From assembly GCA_016707075.1 (NCBI GenBank), contig JADJII010000001.1, forward strand, positions 372,001 through 436,000: DNA of 64,000 nucleotides, given 5' to 3'. Origin of the DNA: Egaibacter danicus (lineage in GTDB: Bacteria > Pseudomonadota > Gammaproteobacteria > Burkholderiales > Burkholderiaceae_C). Positions 41,638 through 49,707 of the stretch are shown piece after piece. Each line of letters opens with the position of its first letter. Position 1 is the stretch's first letter. Made by a program: the position numbers and the translations under genes. The notes below the pieces were generated by a model. That model made no database searches. It worked only from the letters and a program-made list of their open reading frames with translations, and was not told the origin of the DNA.

Positions 41638-44286
41638 CTAGACGGCATCAGCTTCACCAGCGTCGTCTGAACCGTCATCAGGCACATCTGCATCGGTCGG
41701 GTTGGCATCGTTTTCCACAATGCGCTGCAAGCCGCTGAGTTTGGAGCCCTCATCCAGCCCGATCAGCGTTACACCCTGCGTCGCGCGGCCGAGTTCACGA
41801 ATCTCGCTCACACGGGTGCGCACCAAAACCCCTTTGTCGGTGATCAGCATGATCTCGTCATCTGCATGCACCAGCGTAGCAGCAACCACCTTGCCATTGC
41901 GCTCGGACTGCTGGATGGCAATCATGCCCTTGGTGCCACGGCCATGGCGGGTGTATTCGGTGATGCTGGTGCGCTTGCCGTAACCGTTTTCGGTGGCGGT
42001 GAGCACGCTTTGCTGTTCGTCCTCGGCCACCAGCATGGCGATCACGCTCTGGCCGTCGTCCAGCATCATGCCGCGCACGCCGCGCGCATTGCGACCCATC
42101 GGGCGCACATCGTTTTCGTCAAAGCGCACGGCTTTGCCACCATCGCTGAACAGCATCACATCGTGTTTGCCGTCGGTCAGCGCTGCACCAATCAGGAAGT
42201 CCCCTTCGTCCAGATTGACGGCGATGATGCCGCCCTTGCGCGGGTTGTTGAATTCGTCCAGCGCGGTCTTCTTGACCGTGCCCATGCTGGTGGCCATGAA
42301 CACATACTGGTCCGCCGGGAAGCTGCGCTTTTCACCGGTGAGTGGCAGCACCACGTTGACCTTCTCGCCTTCCTGCAGCGGGAACATGTTGACGATGGGG
42401 CGCCCGCGCGAGCCGCGCGAACCCTGAGGCACTTCCCAGACCTTGAGCCAGTACAGGCGGCCGCGGTTGGAGAAGCACAGGATGTAGTCGTGTGTATTGG
42501 CAATGAAGAGCTGGTCTACCCAGTCGTCTTCCTTGGTGGCCGTGGCCTGCTTGCCGCGACCGCCGCGCTTTTGCGCACGGTATTCACTCAAAGGCTGACT
42601 CTTGATGTAGCCGCTGTGAGACAGTGTCACCACCATGTCGGTTGGTGTGATCAGGTCTTCCGTAGACAGGTCAAACGAGCTGTGTTCCACCAGGCTGCGA
42701 CGTGCGCCCAGCTTGCTCTGGCCAAACTCCTGCTTGATGGCGGTGAGCTCTTCGCCAATGATGACGGACACGCGCTCGGGCCGGGCCAGGATGTCCAGCA
42801 GATCGTCGATCTCGGCCATCACCTCTTTGTATTCGGTCACGATCTTGTCCTGCTCCAGCCCGGTCAGGCGTTGCAGGCGCATTTGCAAAATTTCCTGGGC
42901 TTGCGTGTCAGACAGTCGGTAAAGCCCGTCGCCACCCATGCCAAATTCTTTTTCCAAACCGTCAGGGCGGTAGTCGTCGGCGTTGATCGTGCCGCCATCC
43001 GCACGCGTGCGGGTGAGCATCTCGCGAACCAGTTTGCTGTCCCAGGGCCGGGTCATCAACTCGGCTTTGGCTACCGGTGGCGTTGGTGATTCGCGGATGA
43101 TGCGAATGAACTCGTCGATGTTGGCCAAGGCGACCGCCAGGCCTTCCAGCACATGGCCGCGCTCGCGAGCCTTGCGCAAATTGAAGACGGTGCGCCGTGT
43201 CACCACCTCGCGGCGGTGCTGCAGGAAAACCTCGATCAGGTCTTTCAGGTTGCACAGCTTGGGCTGACCGTTGACCAGCGCCACCATGTTCATGCCGAAG
43301 GTGTCCTGCAGCTGGGTCTGCTTGTAGAGGTTGTTCAGCACCACCTCGGGCACTTCGCCGCGCTTGAGTTCGATCACCAGGCGCATGCCGGATTTGTCCG
43401 ACTCGTCCTGGATGTGGCTGATGCCTTCGATCTTCTTCTCATGCACCAGCTCGGCCATGCGCTCCTGCAGCGTCTTCTTGTTGACCTGGTAGGGCAGTTC
43501 GTCAACGATGATGGCCTGGCGCTGGCCCTTGTCGATATCTTCGAAATGGCAACGCGCACGCATCACCACGCGGCCGCGACCCGTCCGGTAGCCGTCCTTC
43601 ACGCCGTTGATGCCATAAATGATGCCGGCGGTGGGGAAGTCGGGCGCGGGCACAATTTCCATCAACTCGTCAATCGAGGCCTCCGGGTTGCGTAGCAGGT
43701 GCAGACAGGCGTCCACCACCTCGTTGAGGTTGTGCGGCGGGATGTTGGTGGCCATACCCACGGCAATACCACCCGAGCCGTTGACCAGCAGATTGGGCAG
43801 CCGGGTAGGAAGCACCAGCGGTTCCTTTTCGGAGCCGTCATAGTTGGGGCCGAAATCGACGGTCTCCTTGTCCAGATCGGCCAGCAACTCGTGGGCAATC
43901 TTGGCAAGGCGGATCTCGGTGTATCGCATGGCCGCGGCGTTGTCGCCGTCGACCGAGCCGAAGTTGCCCTGGCCGTCCACCAGCATGTGGCGCATGGAAA
44001 AATCCTGCGCCATGCGCACGATGGTGTCGTACACCGACTGGTCGCCGTGTGGATGGTATTTACCAATCACATCACCCACGATACGTGCCGACTTCTTGTA
44101 GGCGCGATTCCAGTCGTTGTTGAGTTCGTGCATGGCGAACAACACCCGGCGATGCACGGGCTTGAGGCCGTCGCGCGCATCGGGCAGTGCGCGACCCACG
44201 ATCACGCTCATGGCGTAGTCGAGATAGCTCCGGCGCATTTCCTCTTCAAGACTGATGGGCAGGGTTTCTTTTGCGAACTGGGTCAT
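41638..44286 (-). CDS. gyrA: DNA gyrase subunit A
   Basis: GyrA cuts and rejoins DNA during negative supercoiling. The 882-residue protein has the catalytic tyrosine at residue 122 (MRYTEIR) and C-terminal beta-pinwheel repeats including QKRGGRGKQA (GyrA box). It ends in an acidic tail (DVPDDGSDDAGEADAV). The quinolone-determining region reads HPHGDQSVYDTIVRMAQ: residue 83, Ser in E. coli, is Gln, and 84 is Ser; Asp87 is kept. It begins the long minus-strand cluster and is divergent from ompA. Confidence 0.97.
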   Translation of the reverse strand: MTQFAKETLPISLEEEMRRSYLDYAMSVIVGRALPDARDGLKPVHRRVLFAMHELNNDWNRAYKKSARIVGDVIGKYHPHGDQSVYDTIVRMAQDFSMRHMLVDGQGNFGSVDGDNAAAMRYTEIRLAKIAHELLADLDKETVDFGPNYDGSEKEPLVLPTRLPNLLVNGSGGIAVGMATNIPPHNLNEVVDACLHLLRNPEASIDELMEIVPAPDFPTAGIIYGINGVKDGYRTGRGRVVMRARCHFEDIDKGQRQAIIVDELPYQVNKKTLQERMAELVHEKKIEGISHIQDESDKSGMRLVIELKRGEVPEVVLNNLYKQTQLQDTFGMNMVALVNGQPKLCNLKDLIEVFLQHRREVVTRRTVFNLRKARERGHVLEGLAVALANIDEFIRIIRESPTPPVAKAELMTRPWDSKLVREMLTRTRADGGTINADDYRPDGLEKEFGMGGDGLYRLSDTQAQEILQMRLQRLTGLEQDKIVTEYKEVMAEIDDLLDILARPERVSVIIGEELTAIKQEFGQSKLGARRSLVEHSSFDLSTEDLITPTDMVVTLSHSGYIKSQPLSEYRAQKRGGRGKQATATKEDDWVDQLFIANTHDYILCFSNRGRLYWLKVWEVPQGSRGSRGRPIVNMFPLQEGEKVNVVLPLTGEKRSFPADQYVFMATSMGTVKKTALDEFNNPRKGGIIAVNLDEGDFLIGAALTDGKHDVMLFSDGGKAVRFDENDVRPMGRNARGVRGMMLDDGQSVIAMLVAEDEQQSVLTATENGYGKRTSITEYTRHGRGTKGMIAIQQSERNGKVVAATLVHADDEIMLITDKGVLVRTRVSEIRELGRATQGVTLIGLDEGSKLSGLQRIVENDANPTDADVPDDGSDDAGEADAV

Positions 44287-44514
44287 GAAAAGGGGCTTTG
44301 CGACGGAAAAAAGTCAATTTTACGGGCAAGCTGATGTCGCTAGCCTGCAACACATCATCCCATGTGCGGTTTTGTCCTACGCCGGATTACGTTCGACACG
44401 CTTGTGTAACCTGTTGTGTATGGCACAATAGTACGCATGCACTGGGTGGCGGTCATCCGGAGCGCACAATCCGCTCGCAGCGACGCTGCGGTTTTTTCCC
44501 CCAAGAGGAGAACT

Positions 44515-45186
44515 ATGAAGAATTTGAATAAAGTGGCAATGCTGTTTGCTACCGCCGCTCTTGCAACGGCTGCTAGCGCCCAATCCATCGACAACTGGCG
44601 CAATGCTGGCAGCGAACTCGTCTGGAAGAATGCAGGTAGCGAATTGTGCTGGCGTGATGCCAGCTGGACGCCAGCTACGGCTGCTGTCGGCTGCGATGGC
44701 GCCATCGTGGCTCCAAAAGCAATGGCACCAGCTCCTGCCCCCGCACCAGCTCCTGCCCCCGCACCAGCCCCTGCCGCCGTGGCTCCAAAGCCAGCACCAG
44801 CTCCCGCACCTCCTCCTCCCCCAGCAGCCACCAAAGTGACCTACGCTGCTGACGCTTTCTTTGACTTTGACAAATCCGTGTTGAAGCCAGAAGGCAAAGC
44901 CAAGCTGGATGATCTGGTTGGCAAGGTCAAGGCCATCAATCTGGAAGTCATCATTGCCGTGGGTCACACTGACTCTACCGGTGCAGATGCCTACAACCAG
45001 AAGCTGTCTGTGGCACGTTCTGAAGCTGTGAAGGCTTATCTGGTGTCCAAGGGCATCGAAAAGAACCGTGTTTACACGGAAGGCAAAGGCGAGAAGCAGC
45101 CAGTTGCTGACAATAAGACCAAAGAAGGTCAAGCCAAAAACCGCCGCGTCGAGATCGAAGTGGTTGGCACCCGTACGAACAAGTAA
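44515..45186 (+). CDS. OmpA-family outer membrane protein
   Basis: The 223-residue precursor has a Sec signal (MKNLNKVAMLFATAALATAASAQ) and two NAGSELVW/NAGSELCW repeats. A Pro/Ala linker is encoded by an 18-bp tandem repeat, and the C-terminal OmpA peptidoglycan-binding domain has FFDFDKSVLKPEGKAKLD, GHTDSTGADAYNQKLSVARSEAV and KNRRVEIEV. There is no eight-strand barrel, so it is likely anchored or loosely associated with the outer membrane. The ATG at 44515 has AGAGGAG ahead. Two stacked hairpins follow the gene. Confidence 0.92.
   Translation: MKNLNKVAMLFATAALATAASAQSIDNWRNAGSELVWKNAGSELCWRDASWTPATAAVGCDGAIVAPKAMAPAPAPAPAPAPAPAPAAVAPKPAPAPAPPPPPAATKVTYAADAFFDFDKSVLKPEGKAKLDDLVGKVKAINLEVIIAVGHTDSTGADAYNQKLSVARSEAVKAYLVSKGIEKNRVYTEGKGEKQPVADNKTKEGQAKNRRVEIEVVGTRTNK
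44725..44778 (+). repeat. 18-bp tandem repeat in the OmpA-family gene
   Basis: Three units of GCACCAGCTCCTGCCCCC (the third with two changes) encode alternating Ala-Pro. Such repeats can change copy number by slippage and alter linker length. Confidence 0.8.
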
Positions 45187-45203
45187 TCTTTACTTGGTTC
45201 CAT

Positions 45204-45260
45204 GAGTGGTCTCGAAAGACCACTCCAGCAAAACCCCGCTTTGGCGGGGTTTTGCTTTTA
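45204..45260 (+). terminator. double hairpin terminator after ompA
   Basis: First GAGTGGTCT/AGACCACTC around CGAA, then AGCAAAACCCCGC/GCGGGGTTTTGCT around TTTG followed by TTTTA. The second is a strong intrinsic terminator; the first may protect the mRNA end. Confidence 0.85.
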
Positions 45261-45329
45261 TGGGCCGGGTTAGCGCATGCGTTACCCGAAGCGTCAGAGT
45301 GGTTGCCATGTTTTGTTGATAATCCAGTT

Positions 45330-46052
45330 ATGACTACCACTTTGAATGTCGACCCGGCCGAGCTGGCCAAGTTTTCTGATCTGGCACACCGCTGGTGGGA
45401 CAAGGACAGCGAATTTCGCCCGCTTCACCAGATCAATCCCCTCCGTCTGGACTGGCTCAATGGCTTGTGCCCGGTGCAGGGCAAGCGCGTGCTGGACGTG
45501 GGTTGTGGGGGCGGCATTCTGGCCGATGCCATGGCGCGCAGGGGCGCTGAAGTGCTGGGGGTCGACCTCGCCACCAAACCCCTGAAAGTAGCACAGCTGC
45601 ATGCGCTGGAAGCCCAGACACCGAACGTGCAGTACCGTGAGGTTAGTGCCGAAGCGCTTGCCGCGGAGCAGCCCTCAGGCTTTGACGTGGTGACCTGCAT
45701 GGAAATGCTGGAGCATGTCCCAGATCCTTCGTCCATCGTGCGGGCCTGCGCCACGCTGGTCAAACCTGGCGGATGGGTGTTTTTTTCCACCATCAATCGC
45801 AATCCCAAGTCTTTTCTGTTTGCGATTGTCGGGGCCGAGTATGTACTCAACCTCTTGCCCCGGGGAACCCACGAATACGCCAAGATGATTCAGCCCAGTG
45901 AACTGGCGGCCCACTGCCGCGCGGCGGGGCTTGATCTGCGCGATACCCGGGGCATGGAGTACAACCCGATCACCAAACGCTACTGGATGAGTGGGGACAC
46001 CAGCGTGAATTACCTGTTTGCCACGCAAAAGCCAGTGGATGCGACTACGTGA
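45330..46052 (+). CDS. ubiG: 3-demethylubiquinone-9 / 2-polyprenyl-6-hydroxyphenol methyltransferase
   Basis: UbiG performs both O-methylations in ubiquinone synthesis. The 240-residue protein starts MTTTLNVDPAELAKFSDLAHRWWD. It has the SAM-binding VLDVGCGGGILADAMARRGA and FDVVTCMEMLEHVPDP, then KPGGWVFFSTINRN. The start at 45330 matches the family's N-terminus; upstream in-frame sequence reads into the ompA terminator. It overlaps gph by 4 bases. Confidence 0.96.
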   Translation: MTTTLNVDPAELAKFSDLAHRWWDKDSEFRPLHQINPLRLDWLNGLCPVQGKRVLDVGCGGGILADAMARRGAEVLGVDLATKPLKVAQLHALEAQTPNVQYREVSAEALAAEQPSGFDVVTCMEMLEHVPDPSSIVRACATLVKPGGWVFFSTINRNPKSFLFAIVGAEYVLNLLPRGTHEYAKMIQPSELAAHCRAAGLDLRDTRGMEYNPITKRYWMSGDTSVNYLFATQKPVDATT

Positions 46053-46732
46053 ACAAGGGCTCTCATCGATTCAGCGACGTTCAGGCCGTGCTGTTTGACC
46101 TGGATGGCACCCTGATCGACAGCGCACCTGACCTCGGCGCCGCCGCCGACAAGCTGCGTACCGACCGCGGTCTGCCGCCTATTCCACTGGAGCGCTACCG
46201 CCCCATGGCAGGCGCCGGGGCGCGCGGCATGCTGGGTGTTGCGTTTGGCATGACACCCGATCATCCCGACTTTGCCGTGCTGAAAGAAGAGTTTTTTGTG
46301 AACTACGAAAACTGCATGACCCAGCGAACGTTCGCATTTGATGGCGTGCGGGAGCTGATCGATGCACTGGTGGCCCAGAGCCTGCCCTGGGGTGTGGTGA
46401 CCAACAAGGCTTCACGCTTCGCGCTGCCTCTCACAAAGGCCATGCCGTTGTTTTCTTCGGCTGGTACCGTCGTGTGTGGTGACACCACGCCCCACGCCAA
46501 GCCACATCCCGAGCCCCTGTTCGAGGCCGCCCGTCGCTTGGGGCTGGACCCGGCGCGCTGCCTGTATGTCGGTGATGATGAGCGCGACATTGTGGCTGGT
46601 CTGGCCGCCGGCATGGGTACCGTGGCGGCTACTTACGGCTACCTGGGGCAGGGCACTGATACCGCACATTGGGGTGCCCACGCGGAAATTCGTGCGGCAA
46701 ATGAGCTTTTATCCCTGTTGGCAGGCAGTTGA
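46049..46732 (+). CDS. gph: phosphoglycolate phosphatase (HAD family)
   Basis: Gph removes phosphate from 2-phosphoglycolate. The 227-residue HAD protein has motif I VLFDLDGTLIDSAPDLG, motif II/III VVTNKASRFALPL, and KPHPEPLFEAARRLG with YVGDDERDIVAGLAAGM (motif IV). It begins with GTG at 46049, overlapping the ubiG stop (GTGA), the usual ubiG-gph coupling. HAD phosphatases vary in substrate, but this neighbourhood supports Gph. Confidence 0.92.
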   Translation: MNKGSHRFSDVQAVLFDLDGTLIDSAPDLGAAADKLRTDRGLPPIPLERYRPMAGAGARGMLGVAFGMTPDHPDFAVLKEEFFVNYENCMTQRTFAFDGVRELIDALVAQSLPWGVVTNKASRFALPLTKAMPLFSSAGTVVCGDTTPHAKPHPEPLFEAARRLGLDPARCLYVGDDERDIVAGLAAGMGTVAATYGYLGQGTDTAHWGAHAEIRAANELLSLLAGS

Positions 46733-46782
46733 CGCGCTTTTGCCCTCTTGCAATTTCGCGCAATGGCCTAAAATCATGTTCT

Positions 46783-47169
46783 GGGGCTGCACTGGTTTCG
46801 ACGTGGGTTCGGACGCGGTGTGGTGCATGTCGAGCTGAATGCGCTCGTAAAACAGATTCAAACAAACTAACTGCAAACGACGAACGTTTCGCACTCGCTG
46901 CTTAATTGCCAGTGAGCTTTACAACAGCAGGCCGATGGGCTGGGCAAGGGGTTTTTAGCGCAAGTTAAATGCTCCCGGCTGTAAAGATAATTTCATCGGC
47001 TGGCTCCGGGCTGGGTACCTTAACCCGGGGCGAGAAAATAGGGTGCTGGCGTCTTGTGTAGCGTGCGACTGCGCGACACAGGTGGCGAGACTTAAATCAG
47101 ACCGCTAAACATGTAGATCTGCTCGAAGAAGGCTTGCGGACGCGGGTTCAAATCCCGCCAGCTCCACCA
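46783..47169 (+). ncRNA. ssrA: transfer-messenger RNA
   Basis: tmRNA rescues stalled ribosomes and adds a degradation tag. The 5' end GGGGCTGCACTGG pairs with the 3' acceptor CAGCTCC before CCA at 47169, and the T arm GGGTTCAAATCCC is intact. The tag frame at 46874-46906 reads ANDERFALAA then TAA, the betaproteobacterial form. The tRNA-like domain and resume codon GCA are all present. Confidence 0.97.
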
Positions 47170-47177
47170 ATAGCGCA

Positions 47178-47214
47178 AGAAAAAGCCCAACCGGCAACGG
47201 TTGGGCTTTTTTTA
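47178..47214. terminator. ssrA terminator
   Basis: AAAAAGCCCAACC and GGTTGGGCTTTTT form a stem around GGCAAC, then TTATT. It lies just after the tmRNA CCA end and before a convergent gene. Confidence 0.9.
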
Positions 47215-47232
47215 TTGTTCAGTCTTCAGACT

Positions 47233-47976
47233 TCAGCGCAACCCGGCCACCCGGCTATCCAGCGGTGCCGAGAACGAGTCGTGCTGCCAGGCGGAATTCG
47301 AGTTGTCAAAGGGTCGCGAGTCAGAGCCAAAATTGGAGTCATTCCCGAAGGCAGAGTCACCCGGATTGGACAGGGCCGGCTTGTTGGTTCGACGGCGGGT
47401 CACGGTGGCTTGAAGGTTGGCGCGGCTCGCGTTGAACTGTGATTCATAACGCTCGCGTTCACGATCAGCGGCCATGGCTTCCTTGTCGGCAATGAAGCCG
47501 CTGCGGATTTCCGAGACACTGGGCATATGATCCGGATCGACAACCCAGTAACCTATGCGGCTTTGCGTCAGCAGCGTGTGCTTCAGTGTCTGGTTGCTGA
47601 GTGACAGGCCCAATGGGCCGGGTACGTCCACACAGCCAATCACCACACCTTCAGCGGTGCAAATGGTGAAGGTGCAATACACACCACTCAAGAGTTGAAA
47701 CCAGTGCTGGCCCTGGTCTTTCTGAGTGGGCATCGTGAAGCGGGTGACAGGCATTTTCACCATGACATGGTGATCGAGGAACGCGCGAACCAGCCAGCGC
47801 CAGACACGCCGTTCCTTGCTGTTGACCAGAGACCGGACCGTGAGTGGCCACTGGCGCGGAATGCGGCGTTTGGCGATGGCAACCCGCTTCACCCACCAGG
47901 CATGGAGGAGCCCACCCACGGTCAAGCCCGCGAGTAGCGCCAATCCTATCCAAACCCATAATGAGTATTTATCCAT
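47233..47976 (-). CDS. membrane-anchored protein with DUF2726-like domain
   Basis: The 247-residue protein starts MDKYSLWVWIGLALLAGLTVGGLLHAWW, one N-terminal membrane helix. A soluble part from residue 45 follows (LTVRSLVNSKERRVWRWLVRAFLDHHVMVKMPVTRF) that resembles DUF2726, a domain of nuclease-like fold. The last 50 residues are Ser/Asn/Asp-rich and disordered. The ATG at 47976 is favoured over one at 47991. Function is unknown; the match to DUF2726 is by pattern only. Confidence 0.7.
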   Translation of the reverse strand: MDKYSLWVWIGLALLAGLTVGGLLHAWWVKRVAIAKRRIPRQWPLTVRSLVNSKERRVWRWLVRAFLDHHVMVKMPVTRFTMPTQKDQGQHWFQLLSGVYCTFTICTAEGVVIGCVDVPGPLGLSLSNQTLKHTLLTQSRIGYWVVDPDHMPSVSEIRSGFIADKEAMAADRERERYESQFNASRANLQATVTRRRTNKPALSNPGDSAFGNDSNFGSDSRPFDNSNSAWQHDSFSAPLDSRVAGLR

Positions 47977-48111
47977 GTGTGGAATTCCCAACCTTTGAAA
48001 AAAGTGTAACTAGATTTCCTTCCTGTGCGGCACGGCCGGGTGTGAGTTAATGCCATTTAGAAGAACTTTTGCACAGATTGATCCCCAATCCGGCCAGTTT
48101 GCGATACTCAA

Positions 48112-48858
48112 ATGATGCAATTGCAAGACATTCTTTATTCCCAGGGGTTTGGTACCCGACGGGTCTGTGCCGGGCTGATTCAGCAGGGTTTTGTTCAAAT
48201 TTATGATCGAAATATGCCACCAGCCCTTGTGGAGTGTGCGCAGGCAGCTATGGAAGTTGTAGCGGAAGGTTTGCGGTTTCGGGTGCAGGGCGCAGACTGG
48301 CCATACCAGGAAAAAGCCTATCTGATGCTGAACAAGCCCACGGCGACTGAATGTTCGCAAAAACCTTCAACCTACCCGAGCATCTACACCCTTTTGCCAT
48401 CGCCATTGCGGCTACGGCCGCAAAAAGGGGCGGTGCAGGGCGTTCAGGCAGTGGGGCGGCTGGATCAGGACACGACCGGGCTGCTGTTGCTGACCGATGA
48501 CGGCAAGTTCATTCACCGCATGAGCTCCCCCCGGCATCATGTTCCCAAAGTCTATGAAGTCACCACCAAACACCCACTGGACGACCGCCAGGTGAACCAA
48601 TTGCTGGAAGGGGTGGTGCTGGATGATGACCCCAAACCCGTGCGGGCAGCGGCTTGTGAGGCGGTAGACAGCCACCATCTGCGGCTGACGCTCACGGAGG
48701 GGAAATACCATCAGGTCAAACGCATGGTGGCGGCAGTCAGCAACCGGGTGGAGGCGCTTCACCGGTCTCAAATAGGTGGTTTACGGCTGCCGGATGATCT
48801 GGCACCGGGGCAGTGGCGCTGGCTGAACGAGGCTGATCTGGCGCGTATTTCGGGATGA
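48112..48858 (+). CDS. rsuA: 16S rRNA pseudouridine(516) synthase-type enzyme
   Basis: RsuA isomerises uridine 516 of 16S rRNA. The 248-residue protein has an S4-like N-terminus (MQLQDILYSQGFGTRRVCAGLIQQGFVQI). The catalytic GRLDQDTTGLLLLTDDG with its aspartate follows, then KVYEVTTKHPL and EGKYHQVKRMVAAVSNRV. These fit the RsuA/RluB/E/F family; RsuA is the best fit on length and the KPTATECS segment. It stands alone, convergent with the hydrolase gene. Confidence 0.85.
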   Translation: MMQLQDILYSQGFGTRRVCAGLIQQGFVQIYDRNMPPALVECAQAAMEVVAEGLRFRVQGADWPYQEKAYLMLNKPTATECSQKPSTYPSIYTLLPSPLRLRPQKGAVQGVQAVGRLDQDTTGLLLLTDDGKFIHRMSSPRHHVPKVYEVTTKHPLDDRQVNQLLEGVVLDDDPKPVRAAACEAVDSHHLRLTLTEGKYHQVKRMVAAVSNRVEALHRSQIGGLRLPDDLAPGQWRWLNEADLARISG

Positions 48859-48889
48859 CAGGCTTCTAGCTGCCATCACTCCGAAGTAG

Positions 48890-49663
48890 TCAATCCAGTG
48901 GTGCCAGAAATTCTGCAATCGCTTGCGGGGTGAGTTGCGTCTGATCCCGGTGCGGCGAGTGTCCGCAGCCCTGCAGTGGCAGGCGCGTAATTTGCCCCTG
49001 TGGCAGAGGGATCTGGTCAATTTGAGCCATCGTCCCGTAGGGGTCATCAACGCCCTGAATCGCCAGCACCGGTGCGCTGATGTGGCGGCAGTCTTCCCGG
49101 ATATCAAAGGATCGAAACGCCGGGTTGAGCCAGGCGTCGTTCCACTGCCAGAATGCGCCATCCACATCGGCGTGATACCGCGCCAGACGCTGGCGCAGAC
49201 CATTTGATTTGTCCTGAAAGGCATCGCGCGCCTGCGCAATGGACTCAATCGATACATCTTCGACCATCACGTGTGGCGCCATGACAATGCACGCCGCGAC
49301 GGGGAATCGGCTGGCGTAAAGCAGGGCAATGCTGGCCCCGTCAGAGTGCCCCAACAACACGGGACGCGACGCGCCCAACCGGTCCAGCAGAGCCGGCAAC
49401 ATGTCCCAAGCCTCGCGGTGCAGGTAGTCAGGCGGCAGTTTTTCCGGGGCGGGGGAGGATTGCCCGTAGCCACGGCGCGAATACACCCAGCCCGAGCGCC
49501 CGGTAGCCTGGCAGACCGCGGCAGGCCAGTCCCGCCACATGGCGACGGAGCCCAGTCCCTCGTGCAAAAAGACGACAGGTTGTCGTTGTGGTGCCCGTGA
49601 TTCCTCGGGAGCCGATACAGACGTTATCTCTAGCTGTACGCCATCCATGGTGATCAATGCCAT
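48890..49663 (-). CDS. alpha/beta-fold hydrolase
   Basis: The 257-residue protein has the oxyanion region VVFLHEGLGSVAMWRDWP, the nucleophile elbow LLGHSDGASIALLYA, the acid in LAIQGVDDPYGT and the catalytic histidine in LQGCGHSPHRDQ. These complete a Ser-Asp-His triad. The substrate is unknown; the HEG-LGS start resembles carboxylesterase and enol-lactonase-like members. Its start overlaps the start region of the divergent deacetylase-like gene only if that gene's longer form is used. Confidence 0.87.
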   Translation of the reverse strand: MALITMDGVQLEITSVSAPEESRAPQRQPVVFLHEGLGSVAMWRDWPAAVCQATGRSGWVYSRRGYGQSSPAPEKLPPDYLHREAWDMLPALLDRLGASRPVLLGHSDGASIALLYASRFPVAACIVMAPHVMVEDVSIESIAQARDAFQDKSNGLRQRLARYHADVDGAFWQWNDAWLNPAFRSFDIREDCRHISAPVLAIQGVDDPYGTMAQIDQIPLPQGQITRLPLQGCGHSPHRDQTQLTPQAIAEFLAPLD

Positions 49664-49707
49664 ACCCTCATGTTACGGCAGCCGCAGACCATGGCTACAC
49701 TAGCGTC

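Noticed and set aside
41866..43089. A 407-codon plus-strand open frame opposite gyrA
   Set aside because: It is antisense to highly conserved gyrase sequence and has shadow-like composition.
46476..46894. Open frames overlapping the 5' part of ssrA and the end of gph on both strands
   Set aside because: They lie within the tmRNA or gph coding sequence, have no ribosome site and no family likeness.
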